Positions 1-10,131 of a stretch of DNA of 64,000 nt are shown here, piece by piece. Position 1 is the first letter of the stretch. The number at the start of each line of letters is the position of its first letter. The position numbers and the translations under genes are program-made. A model generated the notes under the pieces. That model worked only from the letters and a program-made list of their open reading frames with translations, ran no database searches and was not told the DNA's origin. The stretch is taken from assembly GCA_040954595.2 (NCBI GenBank), contig CM082577.2, positions 1 through 64,000 on the forward strand. Reading direction: 5' to 3'. This DNA is from Balanoglossus misakiensis (lineage: Eukaryota > Hemichordata).

Positions 1-2190
1 TAACCCTAAACCCCTTACCCTATCCCTAATCCCTAACCCTATCCCTAACCCTAACCTAACCCTAACCCCTAACACTAACCATAACCCTAACCTAACCCTA
101 CCCTAAACCCTAACCCTAACCCAAACCCTAACCCTAACCCTAACCCTAACCCTAACCCTAACCCTAACCCTAACCCTAACCCAACCACCTAACCCTAACC
201 TAACCCTAACCCTAACCCTAACCCTAACCCTACCCTAACCCTAACCTAACCCTAACCCTAACCCTAACTCTAACCCTAACCCAAACCCTAACCCTAACCT
301 AACCCTAACCCTAACCCTAACCCTAACCCTAACCCTAACCCTAACCCTAACCCCTACCCTAACCAACCTAACCCTAACCCTAACCCTAACCCTAACCCTA
401 ACCCTAACCCTAACCCTAACCCTAACCCTAACCCTAACCCTAACCCTAACCCTAACCCTAACCCTAACCCTAACCCTAACCCTAACCCTAACCCTAACCC
501 TAACCCTAACCCTAACCCTAACCCTAACCCTAACCCTAACCCTAACCCTAACCCTAACCCTAACCCTAACCTAACCCTAACCCTAACCCTAACCCTAACC
601 CTAACCCTAACCCTAACCCTAACCCTAACCCTAACCCTAACCCTAACCCTAACCCTAACCCTAACCCTAACCCTAACCCTAACCCTAACCCTAACCCTAA
701 CCCTAACCCTAACCCTAACCCTAACCCTAACCCTAACCCTAACCCTAACCCTAACCCTAACCCTAACCCTAACCCTAACCCTAACCCTAACCCTAACCCT
801 AACCCTAACCCTAACCCTAACCCTAACCCTAACCCTAACCCTAACCCTAACCCTAACCCTAACCCTAACCCTAACCCTAACCCTAACCCTAACCCTAACC
901 CTAACCCTAACCCTAACCCTAACCCTAACCCTAACCCTAACCCTAACCCTAACCCTAACCCTAACCCTAACCCTAACCCTAACCCTAACCCTAACCCTAA
1001 CCCTAACCCTAACCCTAACCCTAACCCTAACCCTAACCCTAACCCTAACCCTAACCCTAACCCTAACCCTAACCCTAACCCTAACCCTAACCCTAACCCT
1101 AACCCTAACCCTAACCCTAACCCTAACCCTAACCCTAACCCTAACCCTAACCCTAACCCTAACCCTAACCCTAACCCTAACCCTAACCCTAACCCTAACC
1201 CTAACCCTAACCCTAACCCTAACCCTAACCCTAACCCTAACCCTAACCCTAACCCTAACCCTAACCCTAACCCTAACCCTAACCCTAACCCTAACCCTAA
1301 CCCTAACCCTAACCCTAACCCTAACCCTAACCCTAACCCTAACCCTAACCCTAACCCTAACCCTAACCCTAACCCTAACCCTAACCCTAACCCTAACCCT
1401 AACCCTAACCCTAACCCTAACCCTAACCCTAACCCTAACCCTAACCCTAACCCTAACCCTAACCCTAACCCTAACCCTAACCCTAACCCTAACCCTAACC
1501 CTAACCCTAACCCTAACCCTAACCCTAACCCTAACCCTAACCCTAACCCTAACCCTAACCCTAACCCTAACCCTAACCCTAACCCTAACCCTAACCCTAA
1601 CCCTAACCCTAACCCTAACCCTAACCCTAACCCTAACCCTAACCCTAACCCTAACCCTAACCCTAACCCTAACCCTAACCCTAACCCTAACCCTAACCCT
1701 AACCCTAACCCTAACCCTAACCCTAACCCTAACCCTAACCCTAACCCTAACCCTAACCCTAACCCTAACCCTAACCCTAACCCTAACCCTAACCCTAACC
1801 CTAACCCTAACCCTAACCCTAACCCTAACCCTAACCCTAACCCTAACCCTAACCCTAACCCTAACCCTAACCCTAACCCTAACCCTAACCCTAACCCTAA
1901 CCCTAACCCTAACCCTAACCCTAACCCTAACCCTAACCCTAACCCTAACCCTAACCCTAACCCTAACCCTAACCCTAACCCTAACCCTAACCCTAACCCT
2001 AACCCTAACCCTAACCCTAACCCTAACCCTAACCCTAACCCTAACCCTAACCCTAACCCTAACCCTAACCCTAACCCTAACCCTAACCCTAACCCTAACC
2101 CTAACCCTAACCCTAACCCTAACCCTAATCCTAACCCTAACCCTAACCCTAACCCTAACCCTAACCCTAACCCTAACCCTAATCCTAACC
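1..2190. repeat. Telomeric (CCCTAA)n / (TTAGGG)n tract at the chromosome end
   Basis: Roughly 360 copies of CCCTAA, so the G-rich TTAGGG strand runs 5'->3' toward base 1, as expected at a left chromosome end. Bases 1 to about 370 contain many irregular units (CCCTAT, CCCAAA, missing or extra C). About 570-2125 is essentially perfect. Near the inner end two TTAGGA-type units occur (CCTAATCCTAA near 2127 and 2181). TTAGGG is the ancestral animal telomere repeat. The irregular tip may be read-end error rather than biology. Confidence 0.98.
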
Positions 2191-2193
2191 TAT

Positions 2194-2242
2194 GCCTAAG
2201 TTGCGGTCGACTTCCAGCCGGAACGCTGCGGTGAAACGGGCC
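2194..2242 (+). repeat. Solitary diverged satellite monomer abutting the telomere
   Basis: Immediately after the last telomere-like unit, about 49 bp align along their whole length to the 45/46-bp monomer of the main array. Shared blocks include AAGTTGCGG, CGACTTCC, GCGGTGAA and CGGGCC, with a few substitutions and single-base insertions. It is separated from the main array by about 2.6 kb of transposon-derived DNA. This suggests the array once reached the telomere, or that the telomere was seeded on satellite DNA. Confidence 0.8.
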
Positions 2243-2258
2243 TGAGGAGGGAGCCCAC

Positions 2259-2481
2259 TTACTATGAAATTCGAAATACTAGCAACAAACGGCAAACTAG
2301 CAACATCGTATTTCTTTGATTCCGCCGCCACGTTTTCTCAAAAATTGTAACAACGTCACAATTTAGTAGACTAAGAGGCGTCCCCCATCCCTATTGCGCA
2401 GTTGAAATACGTGCGTGTTGAGAGAGACGTGTCGACTCGAACACGGACGACGAGAGTTGTTAAGCGTGTCGAACGCTGCTC
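2259..2481 (+). repeat. Left arm of 2-kb foldback inverted repeat
   Basis: This stretch is the reverse complement of 4042-4262 at well above 90% identity by eye; the differences are a handful of substitutions and a 1-2 base indel. Arms this long and similar with a roughly 1.56-kb centre form a foldback structure. It could be a foldback-type DNA transposon, or two inverted copies of one element flanking later insertions. No target-site duplication was identified with confidence. Confidence 0.85.
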
Positions 2482-2821
2482 CTCCCACTTCAGGTCAGTA
2501 GATTCCTGTGAAGCAGAGATGTGAATTTTGCTGTTCCTAGTGCCGCGGGTGTATCCCGTCTGTTGAACTTTTTTTAGAGATTGAGATGAGAATTAGCAAT
2601 GTAGGATAGAGACGACGTACCAAACTGCCATGTTGTATTCTGAATTTGTGTTGAAATAAATACGACAGAATAGTTTGAACGGCATTGCTGTGTGGACTGA
2701 TAGTTTTGTGGCAAATTCGGGCGTGCGAGACCGCCGCTAACCTTGCCGCGATCACCCGGCCGCTTGAGAACTTTCTCGACCTAAGCATGAACTTGTTGTT
2801 TGTGGCAGCAATCGTGACAGG
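2482..2821. other. Left spacer inside foldback, no gene seen
   Basis: About 340 bp between the left foldback arm and the nested TIR element. It does not match the corresponding right-hand spacer (3622-4041) beyond the arms. The small minus-strand reading frame here shows no recognisable domain or splice context, so I see no supported gene. Confidence 0.6.
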
Positions 2822-3002
2822 TTAGGGAGCATTCGTTTTTTACAGGGAGGGGGGGGCCGGTGGAAATCAGGGGGGGGGTTTACTTTTACAAAGCAGTTTT
2901 TAGGGGGGGACAAATTTTATAATCAAGGGATTATTATATAGGGACTGAAAGGGGGGGACTTGAAAACTTTGACGGCTAAATATTTATTTTGAGTCCACAA
3001 AA

Positions 3003-3082
3003 ATGCAGTTTCGCGTCCTTTATTTTACAAAATTTTCTAATATGGGAGGGGGACACCCCCTCCCACACCCACCCCCTCCATT
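3003..3082 (+). repeat. Internal direct repeat, copy 1
   Basis: Pairs with 3200-3279. Both copies begin ATGCAG(T/C)TT, run through an AT-rich TATTTTA block and reach a G/C hairpin. The hairpin (3044-3064) has a 9-bp GGGAGGGGG / CCCCCTCCC stem with an ACA loop. It lies within the Harbinger-like element. Confidence 0.75.
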
Positions 3083-3199
3083 CATCAACACCTTTCAATC
3101 ATTGACTGGTTTATCTAGTGTCCCAGGTCAGGGGACTTGCCCCCACCCCATGATAACTTTGAGCGGCGACGTTAATTTGCTTTTGCTGGGTTCATTAAA

Positions 3200-3279
3200 A
3201 TGCAGCTTTGAGCTCTGTATTTTATAAAAAATTTCTTATGTGGGAGGGGGACACCCCCTCCCAAACCCACCCCCTTCAA
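3200..3279 (+). repeat. Internal direct repeat, copy 2
   Basis: Diverged second copy of 3003-3082, repeating the same 9-bp-stem G/C hairpin at 3242-3262. It is consistent with an old tandem duplication inside the TIR element. Confidence 0.75.
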
Positions 3280-3621
3280 TTCTCGGTTTACAATGTCTCC
3301 CAACACAGAATACAAATACTTAAAATATAAAAACAATGTTCAGTAGACATGTAAATGAACAGACATAAATTGACAACAGAGAAAAAGATGCTGAAAAAAG
3401 ACAAACTGAAAATAGTTGAAGCGCACATATGTGGTATGTCGAACATACACCAATATCTGACAAAGTTTGATAAGTTAATCCGGTGGATAAACTTTTTTTT
3501 TTGGGGGGGGGTCACATTTTAGAAAAGTAATTTCCAGGGGGGGTTGCCTTTTACATTTAGTCGGCGACTCAAATTCCACCGGCCCCCCCCCCCCTCCCTG
3601 TAAAAAACGAATGCTCCCTTA

Positions 3622-4041
3622 CGTTGTTTGAAAAATAACGTTAACGCGTCATCGCGCCCAGCGGCGGACGCCACATGAATTTTTTTCTGATCTGGCTTTT
3701 TCAACATGTTTGTTTGGCGTTCATGATTAAGTATATATCCATGTTCTTGTTCCGCTATTTCCCATTCCGAAAACCCTAACATTATAAACGTGAACACTTT
3801 GACTAGAAAAGGCCTCAGACACCTTAATATGCTGTCCGGCAGCCGGGGTGGGATATCCGACTGTGGTGCACCTCAAAGTGGCGTGGAGCTGGTCATGTTT
3901 GGAGCAGTGCAGCCAGCCGGTGGATCGACGTCCCACACTTTCATACCTGCCGGCGTGCGGCAATCGGCAAGAACCCATCGGAAGAAACGCAGTCTGTTCA
4001 AGCACAAATGTCCCGGTCAGAAGGTAACTACGAGCTTCGTA
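3622..4041. other. Right spacer inside foldback, no gene seen
   Basis: About 420 bp between the nested TIR element and the right foldback arm. Reading frames overlap here on both strands, with no codon or domain signal favouring either. They are most likely chance frames in moderately GC-rich transposon DNA. Confidence 0.6.
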
Positions 4042-4262
4042 GAGCAGCGTTCGACACGCTAAAAACTCTCGTCGTCCGTGTTCGAGTCGACACGTCTCTC
4101 TCAACACGCACGTACTTCAACTGCGCAATAGGGATGGGGGACGCCGCTTTGTCTACTAAATTGTGACGTTGTTACAATTTTTGAGAAAACGTGGCGGCGG
4201 AATCAAAGAAATACGATGTTGCTAGTTTGCCGTTTGTTGCTAGTATTTCGAATTTCATAGTA
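4042..4262 (-). repeat. Right arm of 2-kb foldback inverted repeat
   Basis: Reverse complement of the left arm at 2259-2481. The match starts with GAGCAGCGTTCGACACGCT and runs through the AT-rich end TTTCATAGTAA. The following bases 4263-4418 are unique within the window, with no supported gene. Confidence 0.85.
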
Positions 4263-4418
4263 ATTCTGCCATGCTGTTTCGATTTTGGCGTGGAGAGCGT
4301 CTCAGTGTGTGTTACAATACCTGGCAATGTTCTGTGCAGTCGAGTCCGTTGGTTTCTTCTGATCACTACTTCAGCGAAGGTTTCTAGTTGACGGCTAAAG
4401 TCACCTTTCCTAACACCA

Positions 4419-4642
4419 TGTTATGTTATTGACTATTATTATTCCGGAGACCGTGGGGTGGATCGATGACCAGGACTGACTAACGCAACATTTATTCAGG
4501 GTAGATGTGCGCGACTGTGCCTACAGTCCGCCATGAACAACAGCAAGAGAGAGAAGTAACAGCAGGGTTACATGCACTAGAAATCAGGGGGCGAGCGAGG
4601 GCGCTATAGCAAGGATAGCTGTCACAAGGTGATAACACAACA
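4419..4642 (-). mobile_element. 3' LTR of a copia-like LTR retrotransposon (minus strand)
   Basis: Read on the minus strand this 224-bp block starts TGTTGTGTTATC and ends AATAACATAACA, a near-perfect short terminal inverted repeat of the TG...CA type. It contains CTGAATAAATGTTGCG, a plausible polyadenylation signal region, at about two-thirds of its length. A polypurine tract lies directly upstream (next entry), which marks it as the 3' LTR. The TGTTG start is typical of Ty1/copia LTRs, but no coding sequence remains to confirm the superfamily. Confidence 0.6.
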
Positions 4643-4656
4643 TCCCCCTTTTTAAG
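4643..4656 (-). promoter_or_regulatory. Polypurine tract (plus-strand primer site) of the LTR element
   Basis: On the minus strand the sequence CTTAAAAAGGGGGA abuts the TGTTG start of the LTR. Retrotransposon polypurine tracts of this form prime plus-strand cDNA synthesis next to the 3' LTR, so it fixes the orientation of the relic. Confidence 0.6.
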
Positions 4657-4808
4657 AAAAAGTGATAGAACACAGTTTGGCAAAATCTGAACTTGTGAAT
4701 GTCAATAACAATGTTTTTCAATAAATGAACTCATAACTGAAGTGTCACTGATTGAGCTCATGAGAGTTCACAAGTCTAGGCGCTCTGGTTTCCTTATCTT
4801 ACGCTGGG
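4657..4808 (-). mobile_element. Residual 3' internal region of the LTR element, truncated by satellite
   Basis: About 150 bp of AT-rich sequence lie between the polypurine tract and the first satellite monomer near 4809. By position this is the non-coding 3' end of the retrotransposon's internal region. No gag or pol frame remains. The junction with the satellite is abrupt, suggesting recombination or array growth across the element. Confidence 0.4.
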
Positions 4809-6385
4809 AACGGCGACTTCCAGTCGTAACGGCGCGGTGAATCCGGGCCAAGTTGCCGGCGACTTCCTGTCGTAACGGCGCGGTGAATCCGGGCCAAGTT
4901 GCGGCGACTTCCGGTCGTAACGGCGCGGAGAATCCCGGCCAAGATGCCGGCGACTTCCGGTCGTAACGGCGCGGTGAATCTGGGCCAAGTTGCCGGCGAC
5001 TTCCTGTGAATCCGGGCCAAGTTGCGGCGACTTCCGGTCGTAACGGCGCGGTGAATCCGGGCCAAGTTGCGGCGACTTCCGGTCGTAACGGCGCGGAGAA
5101 TCCCGGCCAAGATGCCGGCGACTTCCGGTCGTAACGGCGCGGTGAATCAGGGCCAAGTTGCCGGCGACTTCCTGTGAATCCGGGCCAAGTTGCGGCGACT
5201 TCCGGTCGTAACGGCGCGGTGAATCCAGGCCAAGTTGCCGGCGACTTCCGGTCGTAACGGCGCAGTGAATCCAGGCCAAGTTGCCGGCGACTTCCGGTCA
5301 TAACGGCGCGGTGAATCTGGGCCAAGTTGCCGGCAACTTCCTGTGGTAATGGCGCGGTGAATCTGGGCCAAGTTGCCGGTGACTTCCGGTGGTAATGGCG
5401 CGGTGATTCTGGGCAAAGTTGCCGCCGACTTCCGGTGGTAACGGCGCGGTGAATCTGGGCCAAGTTGCCGGCGACTTCCGGTCGTAACGGCGCAAGAATC
5501 TGGGCCAAGTTGCCGGAGACTTCCTGTGAATCCGGGCCAAGTTGCCGGCGACTTCCTGTCGTAACGGCGCGGTGAATCCGGGCCAAGTTGCGGCGACTTC
5601 CGGTCGTAACGGCGCGGAGAATCCCGGCCAAGATGCCGGCGACTTCCGGTCGTAACGGCGCGGTGAATCTGGGCCAAGTTGCCGGCGACTTCCTGTGAAT
5701 CCGGGCCAAGTTGCGGCGACTTCCGGTCGTAACGGCGCGGTGAATCCGGGCCAAGTTGCGGCGACTTCCGGTCGTAACGGCGCGGAGAATCCCGGCCAAG
5801 ATGCCGGCGACTTCCGGTCGTAATGGCGTGGTGAATCTGGGCCAAGTTGCCGGCGACTTCCGGTCGTAACGGCGTGGTGAATCCGGGCCAAGTTGCCAGC
5901 GACTTCCGGTCATAACGGCGCGGTGAATCTGGGCCAAGTTGCCGGCAACTTCCTGTGGTAATGGCGCGGTGAATCTGGGCCAAGTTGCCGACGACTTCCG
6001 GTGGTAATGGCGCGGTGATTCTGGGCAAAGTTGCCGCCGACTTCCGGTGGTAACGGCGCGGTGAATCTGGGCCAAGTTGCCGGCGACTTCCGGTCGTAAC
6101 GGCGCTAGAATCTGGGCCAAGTTGCCGGAGACTTCCTGTGAATCCGGGCCAAGTTGCGGCGACTTCCGGTCGTAACGGCGCGGTGAATCTGGGCCAAGTT
6201 GCCGGCGACTTCCGGTGGTAACGGCGCGGTGAATCCGGGCCAAGTTGCCGGCGACTTCCGGTCGTAACGGCATGGTGAATCTGGGCCAAATTGATGGCGA
6301 CTTCCTGTGAATCCGGGCCAAGTTGCCGGCGACTTCCGGTCGTAACGGCGCAGTGAATCCAGGCCAAGTTGCCGGCGACTTCCGG

Positions 6386-9300
6386 TCATAACGGCGCGGT
6401 GAATCTGGGCCAAGTTGCCGGCAACTTCCTGTGGTAATGGCGCGGTGAATCTGGGCCAAGTTGCCGGCGACTTCCGGTGGTAATGGCGCGGTGATTCTGG
6501 GCAAAGTTGCCGCCGACTTCCGGTGGTAACGGCACGGTGAATCTGGGCCAAGTTGCCGGCGACTTCCGGTCGTAACGGCGCAAGAATCTGGGCCAAGTTG
6601 CCGGAGACTTCCTGTGAATCCGGGCCAAGTTGCGGCGACTTCCGGTCGTAACGGCGCTGTGAATCTGGGCCAAGTTGCCGGCGACTTCCGGTGGTAACGG
6701 CGCGGTGAATCCGGGCCAAGTTGCCGGCGACTTCCGGTCATAACGGCATGGTGAATCTGGGCCAAGTTGATGGCGACTTCCTGTGAATCTGGGCCAAGTT
6801 GCCGGCGACTTCCGGTGGTAACGGCGCGGTGAATCTGGGCCAAGTTGCCGGCGACTTCCTGTCGTAACGGCGCGGTGCATCTGGGCCAAGTTGCCGGTGA
6901 CTTCCGGTCGTAATGGCGTGGTGAATCTGGGCCAAGTTGCCGGCGACTTCCGGTCGTAACGGCGTGGTGAATCCGGGCCAAGTTGCCAGCGACTTCCGGT
7001 CATAACGGCGCGGTGAATCTGGGCCAAGTTGCCGGCAACTTCCTGTGGTAATGGCGCGGTGAATCTGGGCCAAGTTGCCGACGACTTCCGGTGGTAATGG
7101 CGCGGTGATTCTGGGCAAAGTTGCCGCCGACTTCCGGTGGTAACGGCGCGGTGAATCTGGGCCAAGTTGCCGGCGACTTCCGGTCGTAACGGCGCTAGAA
7201 TCTGGGCCAAGTTGCCGGAGACTTCCTGTGAATCCGGGCCAAGTTGCGGCGACTTCCGGTCGTAACGGCGCGGTGAATCTGGGCCAAGTTGCCGGCGACT
7301 TTCGGTGGTAACGGCGCGGTGAATCCGGGCCAAGTTGCCGGCGACTTCCGGTCGTAACGGCATGGTGAATCTGGGCCAAATTGATGGCGACTTCCTGTGA
7401 ATCCGGGCCAAGTTGCCGGCGACTTCCGGTGGTAACGGCGCGGTGAATCTGGGCCAAGTTGCCGGCGACTTCCTGTCGTAACGGCGCGGTGAATCTGGGC
7501 CAAGTTGCCGGTGACTTCCGGTCGTAATGGCGTGGTGAATCTGGGCCAAGTTGCCGGCGACTTCCTGTCGTAACGGCGCGGTGAATCTGGGCCAAGTTGC
7601 CGTCGACTTCCGGTGGTAACAGCGCGGTGAATCCGGGCCAAGTTGCGGCGACTTCCGGTCGTAACGGCGCGGCGAATCCGGGCGAAGTTGCTGGCGACTT
7701 TCGGTCATAACGGCGCGGTGAATCTGGGCCAAGTTGCCGGCGACTTCCTGTCGTAATGGCGTGGTTATTCTGGGCCAAGTTGCCGGCGATTTCCTGTGGT
7801 AACGGCGCGGTGAATCTGGGCCAAGTTGATGGCGACTTCCTGTGAATCCGGGCCAAGTTGCGGCGACTGCCGGTCGTAACGGCGCGGTGAATCTGGGCCA
7901 AGTTGCCGGCGATTTCCTGTGGTAACGGCGCGGTGAATCTGGGCCAAGTTGATGGCGACTTCCTGTGAATCCGGGCCAAGTTGCCGGCGACTTCCGGTGG
8001 TAACGGCGCGGTGAATCTGGGCCAAGTTGCCGGCGAATTCCGGTCATAATGGCGTGGTGAATCTGGGCCAAGTTGCCGGCGACTTCCTGTCGTAATGGCG
8101 TGGTGAATCTGGGCCAAGTTGCCGGAGACTTCCTGTGAATCCGGGCCAAGTTGCGGCGACTTCCGGTCGTAACGGCGCGGTGAATCCGGGCCAAGTTGCC
8201 GGCGACTTCCGGTCGTAACGGCGCAGTGAATCCAGGCCAAGTTGCCGGCGACTTCCGGTCATAACGGCGCGGTGAATCTGGGCCAAGTTGCCGGCAACTT
8301 CCTGTGGTAATGGCGCGGTGAATCTGGGCCAAGTTGCCGGCGACTTCCGGTGGTAATGGCGCGGTGATTCTGGGCAAAGTTGCCGCCGACTTCCGGTGGT
8401 AACGGCGCGGTGAATCTGGGCCAAGTTGCCGGCGACTTCCGGTCGTAACGGCGCAAGAATCTGGGCCAAGTTGCCGGAGACTTCCTGTGAATCCGGGCCA
8501 AGTTGCGGCGACTTCCGGTCGTAACGGCGCTGTGAATCTGGGCCAAGTTGCCGGCGACTTCCGGTGGTAACGGCGCAGTGAATCCGGGCCAAGTTGCCGG
8601 CGACTTCCGGTCATAACGGCATGGTGAATCTGGGCCAAGTTGATGGCGACTTCCTGTGAATCTGGGCCAAGTTGCCGGCGACTTCCGGTGGTAACGGCGC
8701 GGTGAATCTGGGCCAAGTTGCCGGCGACTTCCTGTCGTAACGGCGCGGTGAATCTGGGCCAAGTTGCCGGTGACTTCCGGTCGTAATGGCGTGGTGAATC
8801 TGGGCCAAGTTGCCGGCGACTTCCGGTCGTAACGGCGTGGTGAATCCGGGCCAAGTTTCCAGCGACTTCCGGTCATAACGGCGCGGTGAATCTGGGCCAA
8901 GTTGCCGGCAACTTCCTGTGGTAATGGCGCGGTGAATCTGGGCCAAGTTGCCGACGACTTCCGGTGGTAATGGCGCGGTGATTCTGGGCAAAGTTGCCGC
9001 CGACTTCCGGTGGTAACGGCGCGGTGAATCTGGGCCAAGTTGCCGGCGACTTCCGGTCGTAACGGCGCTAGAATCTGGGCCAAGTTGCCGGAGACTTCCT
9101 GTGAATCCGGGCCAAGTTGCGGCGACTTCCGGTCGTAACGGCGCGGTGAATCTGGGCCAAGTTGCCGGCGACTTCCGGTGGTAACGGCGCGGTGAATCCG
9201 GGCCAAGTTGCCGGCGACTTCCGGTCGTAACGGCATGGTGAATCTGGGCCAAATTGATGGCGACTTCCTGTGAATCCGGGCCAAGTTGCCGGCGACTTCC

Positions 9301-10131
9301 GGTGGTAACGGCGCGGTGAATCTGGGCCAAGTTGCCGGCGACTTCCTGTCGTAACGGCGCGGTGAATCTGGGCCAAGTTGCCGGTGACTTCCGGTCGTAA
9401 TGGCGTGGTGAATCTGGGCCAAGTTGCCGGCGACTTCCTGTCGTAACGGCGCGGTGAATCTGGGCCAAGTTGCCGTCGACTTCCGGTGGTAACAGCGCGG
9501 TGAATCCGGGCCAAGTTGCGGCGACTTCCGGTCGTAACGGCGCGGCGAATCCGGGCGAAGTTGCTGGCGACTTTCGGTCATAACGGCGCGGTGAATCTGG
9601 GCCAAGTTGCCGGCGACTTCCTGTCGTAATGGCGTGGTTATTCTGGGCCAAGTTGCCGGCGATTTCCTGTGGTAACGGCGCGGTGAATCTGGGCCAAGTT
9701 GATGGCGACTTCCTGTGAATCCGGGCCAAGTTGCGGCGACTTCCGGTCGTAACGGCGCGGTGAATCTGGGCCAAGTTGCCGGCGATTTCCTGTGGTAACG
9801 GCGCGGTGAATCTGGGCCAAGTTGATGGCGACTTCCTGTGAATCCGGGCCAAGTTGCCGGCGACTTCCGGTGGTAACGGCGCGGTGAATCTGGGCCAAGT
9901 TGCCGGCGAATTCCGGTCATAATGGCGTGGTGAATCTGGGCCAAGTTGCCGGCGACTTCCTGTCGTAATGGCGTGGTGAATCTGGGCCAAGTTGCCGGAG
10001 ACTTCCTGTGAATCCGGGCCAAGTTGCGGCGACTTCCGGTCGTAACGGCGCGGTGAATCCGGGCCAAGTTGCCGGCGACTTCCGGTCGTAACGGCGTGGT
10101 GAATCCGGGCCAAGTTGCCAGTGACTTCCGG
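6386..10131. repeat. Two consecutive ~1873-bp higher-order units
   Basis: Monomer order and diagnostic variants in 6386-8258 reappear shifted by 1873 bp in 8259-10131. For example, the GTGGTTATTCTGGGCC monomer near 7765 recurs near 9638, and the GCGCTAGAATCTGGG monomer near 7195 recurs near 9068. A few single-base differences distinguish the copies (CTTTCGG at 7300 versus CTTCCGG in the second unit). Confidence 0.8.

Larger units (their letters stand above)
2825..3618. mobile_element. Nested TIR transposon, PIF/Harbinger-like non-autonomous element
   Basis: Left end GGGAGCATTCGTTTTTTACA and right end TGTAAAAAACGAATGCTCCC are perfect inverted repeats, followed inward by G-rich/C-rich tracts and a shared CCGGTGGAA/TTCCACCGG block. 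Both ends are bounded by TTA (2822-2824 and 3619-3621), a 3-bp target-site duplication. PIF/Harbinger elements typically duplicate TWA, hence the assignment. No transposase is present, so mobility would need a partner in trans. The interior contains an 80-bp direct repeat. Confidence 0.75.

Noticed and set aside
3727-4107. 126-codon minus-strand frame in the foldback region
   Set aside because: It runs across the junction of spacer and foldback arm, is matched by an equally open plus-strand frame, and has no recognisable domain.
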